Origin: Botrytis cinerea B05.10
Taxonomy: Eukaryota > Ascomycota > Leotiomycetes > Helotiales > Sclerotiniaceae
DNA: 64,000 bases
Direction of reading: 5' to 3'
NCBI RefSeq assembly: GCF_000143535.2
Contig: NC_037317.1
Span: 2,170,001-2,234,000, forward strand
The translations under genes were made by a program, and so were the position numbers. Below are positions 21,776 to 33,262 of this stretch, piece by piece. Below the pieces are notes generated by a model. The model was not told where the DNA came from and ran no database searches. It worked only from the letters and a program-made list of their open reading frames with translations. Numbering within the stretch: position 1 is the first letter of the stretch; every line of letters starts with the position of its first letter.

Positions 21776-22482
21776 AACTAAATAGATGAATAAATATACA
21801 GATAGCTAAATATACAGCTAAATATACAGATCTTCCAAATCAATAGAATTCAACAACAACTACCAATCCAAATCCAATCTGCCAATTAAGCGAAAAAATA
21901 ACATACATACACAAGCAAGTACATCATTCCCACTTCCCACTCTCCTATTTAAAATCATATCATTTCCTACTCTAGATCCATCCATCCATCCACCAACCCC
22001 AGTACCAACTTCCCACTTTAGCATTCCAACCCACGAAATCATATCAAATCAAATTATATCAAATCATCGAATTTAAACTTCAAACTTCCAATCTCGATTA
22101 TCTACTTCCTGACTTATTTTTCTTCCCTATTTACTTTACAATTCTTCTTCTATTTATTCTCCTGAAAACTCAATCTCATCCATCCTTATCTCGACTCAGA
22201 AAAAATCGACAATGAAAATCGATAATGAATAAAAAACCTCAACGAAAGAGTTTGAAGAAGCCCTCGAGAGTTAAGCGACAATCTCAATCTCAATCTCAAT
22301 CTCAATCTCACTCAAAACCAACAGAAACAGGTGATTTGATCTGATTTATCCCCTAGACTGCCAACTAGCGGCACCGGATGTGGTCCATGTAATATACCTT
22401 GTATATAGGAATCTGATTAACTAGATTGGATTTTGTAATGCTCCTTTCAATTATTCTATTTACAAAAGAGAATATTGATTTC

Positions 22483-22865
22483 AAATTATGATTTCCCAAA
22501 CATCGCCAAGAGAGAAAAGATTAGGAATTAATACGTATTATTATATTCAAAGTTTTGAAGTGGAAATAATATTTATCGGGATAGGGATCATATAACCGTG
22601 CTAACACTTGCGCTAGCATCTTTCGGTATGACAGCAATACATTTCGTCATCCTAGCTTTGAGAACCTTAAGCAATATTGCAATAGTGTGGACTATAATAC
22701 TATATTGACTTCGCTATCCCTATGGTGATACCAACAATATTAAATAGATTTTATATTAAAGATTCAATGTGAACATCTAATCAAATTCTAAGAATCCTAA
22801 CGATATGATTGGCCAATAAGTGCCTATTAAGCGACGGCGCCGCTACTTGGCAATCTAGAGGATAT
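22483..22865 (+). repeat. Dispersed repeat, copy A (longest)
   Basis: This copy shares a central part (about 22,545-22,745) with the reverse complement of 36,165-36,335, including ATATAACC, the CTTGCGCTAGC core, CTTTCGG and CAGCAATACAT. It shares its outer parts with 39,945-40,160: TTTTGAAGTGGAAATAA on the left, and TTTTATATTAAAGA, GATTGGCCAATAA and TATTAAGCGA on the right. No coding capacity is seen. It looks like a non-autonomous transposon or LTR fragment with many transition differences between copies. Confidence 0.6.
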
Positions 22866-25800
22866 ACATATACTACGCTACATATCACGAGACACAGGCA
22901 GGTCATGAGGTATCTAGACTCTCAGTTTTTGACTTTCGACTTTCGACTCTCAACTCTAGATTCCTCGACTCTCAAACTCTCGAATCCTGAAGTATATCAA
23001 TCCAAAAATGAAAGGGAAAGAAAAAAGGAGAGAGACAGACACTGACACTCACACTCATACTATTCAAGTAAGATTAACTTTGCTCTCCCCTTCCCGCCTC
23101 TCCCTTTTCAGCCACACACTCTCTACCCTCTATTCTTTATTCCTCCCCCTAAAAAAAAGACCAACCAAACCAAAAAAACAAAAAAAAAACAAAATACCAT
23201 TCCAATTCAAGAATTAAGAATTCCATTAATCTTTTTGGTTCTGGACTAGACTGTTGCTTCCGCCTTGCGGTAGGTAGGTAGGTAGGTAGGTATCTACAAC
23301 TTACTGAAGAACTAAGACTTGAGACTTGAGACTGCTCAAATAATCATAATCATAATCAGATTCAGGAGTACTTCTACTTTTATTTCTACTTCTACTTCTA
23401 CTAGGTAGCTAGGTAGCTAGATAGGTGTGTAAGTAGAACCTCGCACTCACTTGCTCGCTCGTTCATGCCCCCCTCCTATTCCCATTCCCAACACCTCTGA
23501 AAACTATTCAGATATTCAGATATTCAGATATCTAAACGGAAGGAAAGAAAGAAAGAAAGAAAGAAAAAAAATGTATTCGAAACAATCATCTCACCTCATC
23601 TCATCTCATCGCTCTCCTTTCCTTTCCTCTCGTATAACTCGAGATTCAGAATCCCAATCAATTCACAAACCCCCCCCCCCAACCAAGTGTAACCCTTCTC
23701 TCCTATATATATCCACCCACCACTACCACGAAAGAAGAAGAACAAGTAAATCAAGCACCCAGCTCCAACTGCAACTCGCAGCAACGAACTGAAAACCTTC
23801 TGTTGTTGGGAGGGAATCATGAGTATAATTATAACTATAATTGTAACTAATACCATAACCATAACCATAACCATAACCATCAATCCCTTTCATCCCCCTT
23901 CCCCCTCTTTCTCCTCCTTTCCCCTCATCCCCATCCTCATCCCCAAACCCATTCCGTTTCATTCCCACTCACTCACTCACTCACTCACCCACTCACCCAC
24001 TCGGGCGTTGGGCACCATGATACAACGACACCAAAAAGAAAGAAGGATATTCAAGCCCAAGCCCAAGTCCAAGCCCAAGTACTGAACCAGAAGGTAGACA
24101 GGCAGACAGGCAGACAGGTGTGAATGACCAAAAGTTAACATATGTAGACATATTTCCACACTGACATCTTGACATCTTGACATCTTGATATATATATATA
24201 TATATACAATCGCGAGAAACTCGTACTCGTACTTGTATGAAGAAAGAAAGAAAGAAAGAAAAAAAGAAACAAGAAAACTTCTTTATTCTTCTTCTCATTC
24301 CGAATTATCAAATAACGATATGATATGATATGATACGATGACTTACACTCTCCCTCTCACTTACAAAATCCAAGAACTTTCCAACCAACCATCCATCCAT
24401 CCATCCATCCCGACCCCCCGACCTCCCATCCCTCATCTCAAACATCAAACCCCCTCTCACATTCCATAACATCTCATTACATCTCATAAAATCTCACAAC
24501 ATCCATCTCAAAACACATGCTCATACCACCCCATCCACGCAAATAACACAACATGACACAACACAACACAACACAACACAACCCACCAAATCCGCATCCC
24601 AGCATCCCAGCATCTCAAACCCAAATATCATTCGCGCGTGCATGCATACGTGCATGACACGCACGTTTTTTTAATTAGTTTCCTCTTTTTTTTTTTTTTG
24701 GGAGAGGGGGAGGAGGAGGAGGAGGAAGAGAGAGGGGGGAGTTGCTTATTTCGTCTCAAGCTGGTGGTACCGCGACGCACGTGCCTTTTTTCTTTTTTCC
24801 ATTTTTATTGTTATTGTTATTGTTATTGCTTAGATTGATTGATTGATTGATTGGTTGGCTGGCTGGAGATGCTTGAAAGGGGGGTGCATACTACATACAT
24901 ACATACATACCTACCTACCTACGAAGTACCAAACATATTCCTTCCCACTTGAGGCATGTGGAAAGAAAGCTGCGAGGTTGTGAGGAAGTGATAAAATAAG
25001 GTATCAGTCGAACAAACCAGACATTCAAATGTTTGTGATTGGAGGGAGCGGGTGGAGTATGAGAATTAGAATTAGAGGGGGGTAGAAAGAGTTTCACGAA
25101 TGGGTGGAAAGTATCAGATTGTAAGCGCCGAGTACAGAGAGAGATACATGGAATAAATAGAACAAGGTTTTAACCGCAGATTGAATGGGGGTGGACACTC
25201 CATACATGATATACGCTGTATGTGTTATGATTGGTTGTTTGTTGGGAACTCGGGCAGGAAAATAGAGATATGGTTATATAAAAAGAATATTGAGGATATA
25301 TATATATATATAGTTAAATATAGAGTTTAAACTACATTCATCATTATATATACATACATACATACATACATACATAACCTTACATCCCTAGACACTCAGG
25401 CACCCAGGCACCCACGACCTAAACATCATAATCTCTCATCCACAAACGCTAACCCGCCAACTAAATCGGCACACATCTCAGGTCCAAAGACGTGCACGAT
25501 AAAGCTGGCTGGCGGCGGCGGCGAAAGAAAAAAAAAACGATGCGAGAGGATCGGGTAGATAGGTAGATAGATTGTATTGGGCACAGACAATCTGGTTTGA
25601 TGATTGACTGGAAAAGTCTCACGTGGTGGAGATGCGGTGAGGAGAGGAGAGTTTTGACAGCGGTGGTGGGATGAATGGATGGATGGGTGTTGAGAACGGA
25701 CGTTTGATGATCGATCTTGTAGGTATGGATGTATCGAGAAAGGAAAAAAGAAAAGAAAGAAAGAAAAATGTTAGAGCGCCAATCATATCACGAATGATCC

Positions 25801-27079
25801 GAAGGAGAGAGATCTATCTTGGGAAAGGAAAGGGAAAGGAAAGGAAAAGGAAATCAGGTATGTATGTATGTATGTGAGTGGTTGATCTCATTTCATCACA
25901 CAGATTGGCTAATTAGCTAGCAGACTTCGTTCTTCTCGTCACATGTTGACATGACCGGCTGCGGCTGCGGCTGGAAAGGAAAGGAAAGAAAAAGGCTTTC
26001 TTTCCTGTTCAAGCGACGCATTAATTGTCCGAGACAGTTTATGGAGTGAGTGGAGAATTGATGGGGATTGCACTTTAGGTATTCTGTATTGGGATTTGAT
26101 ATCTGGCGTGGGTACTTGTTCACTTGTATGTATGTATGTATGTATATATGTATATATATAGAATCGAATTATCCAGATGAGAAAGCAGGTAGGTATATAT
26201 GTTACCTTGGATGAAATTGAAGGTTGTAAAGTCCGTGAACTGTAAACTGTGAACTGTGAACTGTGAACTGTGTTAGTGATGACAATGTGGAATAGAAAGC
26301 TTTACATACATATATATATATATCAAATCAAAGTATATCATATGGATTGATTGAGAATGAATCTTATAACCTACAGAGAGAGTAGTTTGAATTCATCATA
26401 CCATAGCATACCGGTATATCATACTAACAAGATAATATATATTCCCATGAATAAAAGAAAGACCGAAAACGGAAGCATTCTTCCACAGATATGATGTATA
26501 TATGCATCGTCAATATCTGATTTTATATACATATACATAGCAAACAAATCCTCAAAACCACTCCCTCTCCCTCTCTCTTAGGTAACCACATCTCCCATGC
26601 CAATGCCATACGAATCTCATCATCCCAAGCTGATCTGATCTAATCGGATCGGATTTACCTACACCGCTTCCTTCTCGAAAGAGAGCAGAGCAGAGCTACA
26701 CATGAAGTCATCCTAACAGAGCACACGAAGCGTGACAATTTTTCTCGTCACGCGCGGTTGGTTTTTCTGGCGTTGCGGAACACTCCTGGTTTCATGTCTG
26801 CATATTTCTATCTGGTACCGAAGATTGGCACAGTATCTGCGTGTGTGTGTTTACTCGAGTATGTAGGTACATACGTACCTATCTATACCTGTTGCCGAAG
26901 ATAAGATAAGATGGGGTGGCGTGTCGTGTCATGTCGTGTCTATCTGGTCGTTTGTGTGTGTGATTCCGAGGGATGAAAGAGAGAGAGAAGAAATTGTATC
27001 GTGTTGTTATTGTGATGTATTTATTGTATTGTATTGTATCGTGTTGTTATTGTGATGTATTATATTCTATGTGTTAACT

Positions 27080-27136
27080 ATACATACATACATACATACA
27101 TACATACATACATACATACATACATACATACATACA
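27080..27136 (+). repeat. TACA tetranucleotide microsatellite
   Basis: About 14 pure TACA units, one of the longest simple arrays in the gene-poor tract. Non-coding. Confidence 0.9.
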
Positions 27137-27771
27137 ATTCCCATCCCAGTCAAGAATGAAACCACGAGATTAAAAGATTATGCGTTGTTCAACATCCAAT
27201 ACCCAATACCCAACATCTAATCCAACATCTAGTCCAAGATCCAAGATTTGATTCCCAGAAAGAAAATCTTGGGGGTCCTGGAATCTCAGGTTTCCTTGAC
27301 GCTCTATGTCTTGGCTTCTGAAATCAACCCGTCTTTTGAATCCATTCACACAACCTATTTACTAATACAAAGGGGGTCGATATTTATTTGTTCAGCTCTC
27401 TGTTGATTCCGGAGAGGCTTTCTCTCTTTCTTTCTTTCTTCTGGGATGGTATAGTTAGTTGTCAGTCAGTCAGTCAGTCGTCAGTCAGTTAGTTAGTTAG
27501 TTAGCTGCCATTCAGTCAGTCAGTCAGTCAGTCTATCTGCAAGATATCAATCCCAGCGCCGAAAGGAAAATAAAATAAAATACAAATACAAATACAAATA
27601 CAAATACCAAAGAGAAGAATACCGTAGAATGGTTCATCTGTACCTCCTCCTCCATCTCCATACCTGCTCGTACATAAATTACTTTTTATAGCCATACATA
27701 TCATATCACATGCAGAAACCCCCCAATTCGAGAATTATCCACCCCTCGACCCACCCTCCACCAATATCCAA

Positions 27772-27814
27772 ATCCATCCATCCATCCATCCATCCATCCA
27801 TCCATCCATCCATC
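27772..27814 (+). repeat. ATCC tetranucleotide microsatellite
   Basis: About ten ATCC units. Open frames on both strands here (27,710-27,904 and 27,735-28,118) owe their Ile-His-Pro-Ser or Trp-Met-Asp-Gly runs to the array and are not genes. Confidence 0.9.
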
Positions 27815-30320
27815 TATCGACAAATACTGCCGGTGTATTTGGTAATATCGCCACTGGGATTTCTTGTGGTTCGTGCTTGTTTACTCCGTACCGTCCGTCT
27901 ATGAGTAAAGTACTACTCGTACTCTGTAGTGAATAGATAGATAGATATCTACAAGGTAGTCCGACCCAACGATCATCCACGCCCACCTTCCCACACTCCC
28001 ACATAAGCTCGCCTCCTCTTTCTCCGAATGTCCATCCCGCAGCAATAGCAACTTCATGTGAAAGAAAGAGAGAAAGAAGGAGAAAAAAATCCAAATCTAA
28101 CATAGCATAACATAACACAACATAACCAACCTATGATCTCCGAGCATCTCACGGGTCAACTACCCAGACCAGCAAAAGCCAAAACCTTCTAGCTTCTCGA
28201 TATCAATCAGCCACCCGCCCTGCCCGCCCGCCCACGGGATTCAAATTCAGCACTGCAGATGGGGAGGATTACTTGTGATTAGCTCGATAGGGATGTGTTT
28301 TTCTTTATACTTTTTTTTCAATGGTTCGAAATTCTTCCTTCTTCCCGTGGGTCATCTACCCGTACCGTCTTTTATTAGTTTGGAAAGGAACGACGGATGG
28401 GCAATTGAATAATACCCTGAGGGATATTGAGGAGGACCCTTGATTTTTTTTTTTGTTTTTGTTTTGTTTTTGTTTTTTGCTTTCTTGGGGGGGTTTTCAG
28501 CTGTGGAGGTGGTGAGGTGGTGGGTGGGTGAGTGGGATGAGTAGGTAGGTGGTATATATCTAAGTATCTACGTATATGAATATATATATATATGTATCTT
28601 GCAATGATTCGATTCCTGATGCGATCGATTAAGCAATACCTGCCTCGATAGGTCCCTCCCCAGCAGACAGAGTATCGGAATAGATACCAAGAGCCAAGAA
28701 AGAAGACCCAAATGTATGTGGAGAGAAAGAAGCAATGATACTCAGAAAATAGTCCGAATGTTCAATGTGGATGCAGATGCAGATGCAGATGCAGAATGCA
28801 GAAATGTGATTCTGTACATGTGTGTATGTAGGTATATAAAGGTACCTAGGTATTAATAAGCATACGTGACTCTGCACATGTACCTAGGTATCGTGAGGTG
28901 AGGTGAGATGAGATGAGCTGAGATGAAATGGGATGGGATGAAAGATAACGAGATGAAGATCAGAGCAGATTGTATGGGCATGTATTGAATTAGAGTTCTG
29001 GCTGTAATTCATCTTTCTCCCTCATTTCCTCTCTGGCTCGTCATCGGATGGAAAGGGAATGAATGAGACTCTGTAATTGTCATCATCATCGTCATCATGC
29101 TGGTTGGCTGTTTGATATCCGATGGAATAACCTTTGACCATTGCGTTTTGGGCCTTGTTTCGGGAGCAGAGCAGAGGACTATTTATTGTCTGTACTCGGT
29201 CATGTGTGTGTGGAGGATGGAGGATGTAGGATGGAGCATTCAGCATTCAGCATCATTTGATGATGGAGCATCTTTCTTCTTCTTCTTCTTTTGTCTATTT
29301 GGTTGTTGGATGGGCTAGGATGCGAGTGTGGTATCATGTTCTCTTGTATTGCATACCGTTCTATCTTCCACGATATATCTTCATCAATGAATCAGCAGCA
29401 TCAAAAATCAAAATCACTGTATGTCTTCTTCGAGCGCGCCTACCTCGCAATCTTATCACAACCCCATTAATCCCTCCGGCCTCAGAGTCCCATTGTTAAC
29501 CGGAATGAACGCACGGCCGTTTTTATCATGCGCAGGCAAATTGGTAATTCGATGTAAATGGGAACATCGACGTGAGATGAGATGAGAGGGAGGGAGGGAG
29601 AGAGGGAGGGAGAGAGTGAAGGTGTGAAAGTGTGAAGGCGTGACGAGAAGAGTAATAAGGAATTTCAATGTATACAACGTAGTCTATTTATCCTCACTCG
29701 GTATGGCCACTTCAAAGGGATCCAAACGGGTCGCAGTCCCTACCTCTTGCAGAGTGATACTCGCACTCGAACGCGCACCCGAACTCGCACCTTTGATTTG
29801 AAGCCGTGAAGAAGGTGTAGCAGGTTGTATGTACGCATCGTTACCGTAATTCTCGCACTCAAAATCATTCTTTCGTTTTCTTTCCTCTCACAATTATAGT
29901 TTCCGTGGGAGAATGGCCACCGACTGACCACTCACTGACCACTGACCACTGACCACCGACCGCCGACCGCCGACCTACAGTATCACACACATATATCCCT
30001 ACGATCCATACTCCCATACTCCATACTCCATACTTCACGCTCCCTCTCCTCGACATATCGTCCATCACACATACACCCGCGCTCTCTCGTCGGGAGCAAA
30101 GGGATTGGGGAAAGGCTGGATACAATAGATTCTGGTCCAGCGAACACGAAAGGGACACGGCAAAAGGAAACGAGCAAGGGGAAGAGGACTAGCAGAATCG
30201 GTAGAAGTATACCGTGGGTGGTTTATCATCATCGTAATAGCAAGAAACAATAATAATAATACCTGCAAAGTATACCGGCCTGCCCCTTCAAATCCGATTC
30301 AATCCAATTCCATTCCATTC

Positions 30321-30367
30321 GATCCAATCCAATCCAATCCAATCCAATCCAATCCAGTCCAATCCAG
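30321..30367 (+). repeat. AATCC pentanucleotide array upstream of samB
   Basis: About nine units of AATCC, with one AGTCC variant. The unit is the reverse complement of the GGATT unit that forms the large array downstream of samB at 35,133-35,282. Confidence 0.85.
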
Positions 30368-30599
30368 TGCAATTCAATTCAACTCCTCTCACCTCACCTC
30401 ACCTCGCCTCGCCTCGCCTCGCCTCAAGCCAACTCACATCCAATTCCCTTTCCAAGTCAAAGAGAAAGCGCTTGGATGGATTAGATAAAGTCCCTAGTAA
30501 GACCCGCGACAACGGCCACCAACCTACCTTTCAAGCCTTTTTTTCCTTTCTCCTGCTTTCATACGATCCTCGACCCAAACACACCATCCTCGACTCATA

Positions 30600-31354
30600 A
30601 TCTATGTTCTAAAAAAAAGACCAAAAAAAAAAGAGAGAGTCACCCATTCACAACACACCACGCAAACCACGCACACACACACACACACACACACAAGAGA
30701 AAAAGAATCCATCGCCAACAACTCACGCTCACTCTCGCACTCACTCGATTCCTCTCCCTCTCCCTCTTCCTCTTCCTCTCCCTCTCACTCGCACGCTCTC
30801 GCTCACTCTCGCATTCGCACGATTCCTCATCTCATCCATCAAGCAAGCGTAATCCAACTTCGCTTGCTTCATTTTGAATTCTACAGAATACTATATCGAC
30901 CACCTAAAACACTTTCTCCGACGTTGGTACATTAATTTGCTTTATCAATGACGATTCAGTGATTATTGTCTGTTCGTCTGTCTCACTTCTGGCTTGCGAC
31001 ATCTTTCCTCTTCCTTTTTTAAGATTCCAGCTTATTAGTCTCAAATTGCAAATCAGTCATCCATCGTATCGTATCCCATCCTATCGTATCTTACCCTACT
31101 ACCTACCTCAACAAAAAGAGTCCCCAAAAGATTCTCCAAGACTTGCATTTGAATTCCGCAAGTATTCGACTTCATCTCTCAACCTTCGTCCGTCAATTCA
31201 TCAATCGGCATTGTTGGCAAGGGACCAAGAAACCCCCCCCCCCCCCCCCCCTAAATATAATTCCATCGTGGTGCCAGGCTCGCCTCCGAAACACTTCGAT
31301 TGATAAAATTCATCATCTTTCCGTCAACCGCCATCTGCGGATCAAACTTCCATC
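30600..31354 (+). promoter_or_regulatory. Presumed promoter and long 5' leader of samB
   Basis: CT-rich tracts (CTCTCCCTCTTCC type, about 30,750-30,800) and a CA run (about 30,673-30,693) are typical of strong ascomycete core promoters and transcription start regions. A run of 19 C residues lies at 31,233-31,251, about 100 bases before the ATG. An open frame at 30,959-31,303 ends 51 bases before the samB start; it has no recognisable product and may act as an upstream open reading frame if it is in the transcript. Confidence 0.45.
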
Positions 31355-33262
31355 ATGAGAGAAGTCAACTTCAGCATCCCAAATGTCAACAAGGCATCGG
31401 TCGGGATCACGACAGCTTTGTACGATCGTCGAGCCCTCGACTGTACTTCGACCCTACCTTTGATCAATTCGCTCAATCATCTGGCTTATCTCACCACATC
31501 GTCCGCTAGAATTAGAGATATCCTGACGGTCGATGGAGGTGTCGAAAGATTGGTGTGCCTTTTGAAGGCTGGGCGAAGTAAAGATATGATGGACATGTGG
31601 AAATGGAATTTGGCTTTTCAATGCGTCGTCAATATTGGTGTACGAGGTTCGGAAAATGTTCGAACCAGGGTTGTTGAAGCGGATATGGTTCCCGTCATCG
31701 CAACGATTCTCGACAATTACATCAAAGTGGTTGATAGATGCAGAGAGAAAGCCGAAGAAGCGAAGCAGAAAGCTTTGTTGGAACATCGACACCAAAATGG
31801 AAGATCAGGGGAACATCGAAGCACACACAAGGGGCCGTCATTTGGCAATCGAGCATCGCGATTTGAATCCGAATTTCGAGCATCAAGACGCCAACCTCCT
31901 CCACCTTCTATCGACATCCCCTCGAACCTCTCGGCTACCGCAATGACAAATGGCTCAGACGCCATGGACATTACACCAACCGGGCCTCAATTCGCTCTCA
32001 CATCTCCTCCCGAGCGAACTACATTCTCCGTTCACAGACACCATCACCATCATAGAAATCAAGATGCCCGGCAGCATTTCTTAATACCACGCCACAACAT
32101 GCAACCACTTGCGACTGCAGTTCCGTCGATGGACGCAGCGGATGGATTTAATATCAGACCTGTTCGAGATGTTGACCGTTTGCCATCAATGCTGCCAGGA
32201 TTTCAAGGTGGTCTAGCATCTCAACCCGAATCTCCAACAACTCCTCTCCCCCCCGCACAGATGCGATCACCTACCGTTCGTGCGACGTCAATGTCCGTTG
32301 GCACACCTCGATCACGAAGACGTCCATCCATCAGACATCAAGTTTCATCTGCTGCTGATACAGAAGATATGAATGCTGATAGCATGGCATCTGATGAATC
32401 CGGGGAGCCAGAGATGACCGACGTCAGTACTGCAGATATTCAAGCTACAAATGTCAATATTCAAGATGTCAATATGGATGAAAATGATTCAATGCTCACA
32501 GCTGTTGAAACACCACTTGGTCTTACCACTCCAACCGTTTCCGAAGCACAGGATGCCGGAACATTCAACATCACTCACCGATCTGCTATGGATGGTAGCA
32601 TGATTAATGATGCCACGACACCAACTGGACCAACAATTGGCCTTTCCCCAGCTCAACCTACAACTGTTAATACACCACCTACCATGCCACCTACCACCAT
32701 TCCAAGATATTTCTTAGATAGACCAACACCACCACAAGGACAAGTTTTGGCAGCCATGCCCAGAGATGAAGATGTATTAATGTCTCTCCAACTTTTAGCA
32801 TACGTTTCGAAATATTGCAACTTGAGATCCTACTTTCAACAATCTCACTTAGTTCCCAAACTTAAGATTGGTTCCGAACTTCAACTTTTAGATGTTGATG
32901 AGACCAACGCCACCACCCCAGCCGCGTGCTCGTCTCACTCTCACGACGACGAGGCAGAAGAAGAAGAATACTTACTTCCAGACGATTTCAATATCTTTCC
33001 ATTGGTCGAAAAGTTCACCGTCAGGCATCACAGTCAAGATATGCAATACTGGGCAGGAGTTGTAATGAGGAATTTGTGCCGAAAGGATGATGCTCGTGGA
33101 GGGATCAGACAATGTGCATACTATCAATGTGGAAAGTGGGAAGAATACACTCGACAATTTGCAAAATGCAGAAGATGCCGAAGAACAAAGTACTGCAGCA
33201 AAGAATGCCAAAAGAGTGCCTGGGTGTTTCACCGACATTGGTGTGTTCAAGCATCTCAATGA
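31355..33262 (+). CDS. samB: MYND-type zinc finger protein SamB/MUB1
   Basis: Intronless, 635 residues. The N-terminus (MREVNFSIPNVNKASVGITT, then YDRRALDCTSTLPLINSLNH and VDGGVERLVCLLK) is the highly conserved armadillo-like start of the Aspergillus SamB/yeast Mub1 family. The central 130-500 region is low-complexity (Pro, Thr, Ser, Asp, with His and Met runs). The C-terminus carries FTVRHHSQDMQYWAGVVMRN followed by a MYND zinc finger from about residue 587 with the cysteines of CAYYQCGKW, CRRCRRTKYCS, ECQ and HRHWC. SamB affects hyphal morphogenesis and development in Aspergillus; yeast Mub1 works with the ubiquitin ligase Ubr2 in degrading Rpn4. The gene is isolated, with 14 kb gene-poor DNA upstream and 7.8 kb downstream. 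Confidence 0.95.
   Translation: MREVNFSIPNVNKASVGITTALYDRRALDCTSTLPLINSLNHLAYLTTSSARIRDILTVDGGVERLVCLLKAGRSKDMMDMWKWNLAFQCVVNIGVRGSENVRTRVVEADMVPVIATILDNYIKVVDRCREKAEEAKQKALLEHRHQNGRSGEHRSTHKGPSFGNRASRFESEFRASRRQPPPPSIDIPSNLSATAMTNGSDAMDITPTGPQFALTSPPERTTFSVHRHHHHHRNQDARQHFLIPRHNMQPLATAVPSMDAADGFNIRPVRDVDRLPSMLPGFQGGLASQPESPTTPLPPAQMRSPTVRATSMSVGTPRSRRRPSIRHQVSSAADTEDMNADSMASDESGEPEMTDVSTADIQATNVNIQDVNMDENDSMLTAVETPLGLTTPTVSEAQDAGTFNITHRSAMDGSMINDATTPTGPTIGLSPAQPTTVNTPPTMPPTTIPRYFLDRPTPPQGQVLAAMPRDEDVLMSLQLLAYVSKYCNLRSYFQQSHLVPKLKIGSELQLLDVDETNATTPAACSSHSHDDEAEEEEYLLPDDFNIFPLVEKFTVRHHSQDMQYWAGVVMRNLCRKDDARGGIRQCAYYQCGKWEEYTRQFAKCRRCRRTKYCSKECQKSAWVFHRHWCVQASQ

Larger units (their letters stand above)
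20247..22482. other. Gene-poor tract, left part
   Basis: No gene seen. It contains a 60 bp GAA/AAG array and an AGATAAAT array (listed separately), a hexamer CAATCT array near 22,279-22,310, and AT-rich unique sequence. Only short open frames occur. Confidence 0.5.
22866..30320. other. Gene-poor tract, microsatellite-rich
   Basis: About 7.5 kb without a supported gene. It is densely packed with simple repeats: GGTA (23,269-23,292), CATAAC (about 23,850-23,880), ACAAC (about 24,553-24,582), TACA, ATCC, GTCA (27,460-27,540) and others. The open frames present are short and repetitive, built from these repeats. It may be the distal regulatory region of samB, a locus of non-coding RNAs, or simply unconstrained DNA. 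Sequence alone does not decide. Confidence 0.5.

Noticed and set aside
23451..24298. Several overlapping open frames on both strands
   Set aside because: They are made of simple-repeat peptides (Thr-Ile-Thr-Ile, Met-Val-Met-Val, Gly-Tyr-Gly-Tyr) from the CATAAC and related arrays.
21448..27814. CRISPR-like regular repeats
   Set aside because: Units are 3-8 bp microsatellites without spacers, and the genome is eukaryotic.
27710..28118. Open frames with Ile-His-Pro-Ser or Trp-Met-Asp-Gly runs
   Set aside because: Both strands are open only because of the ATCC array.
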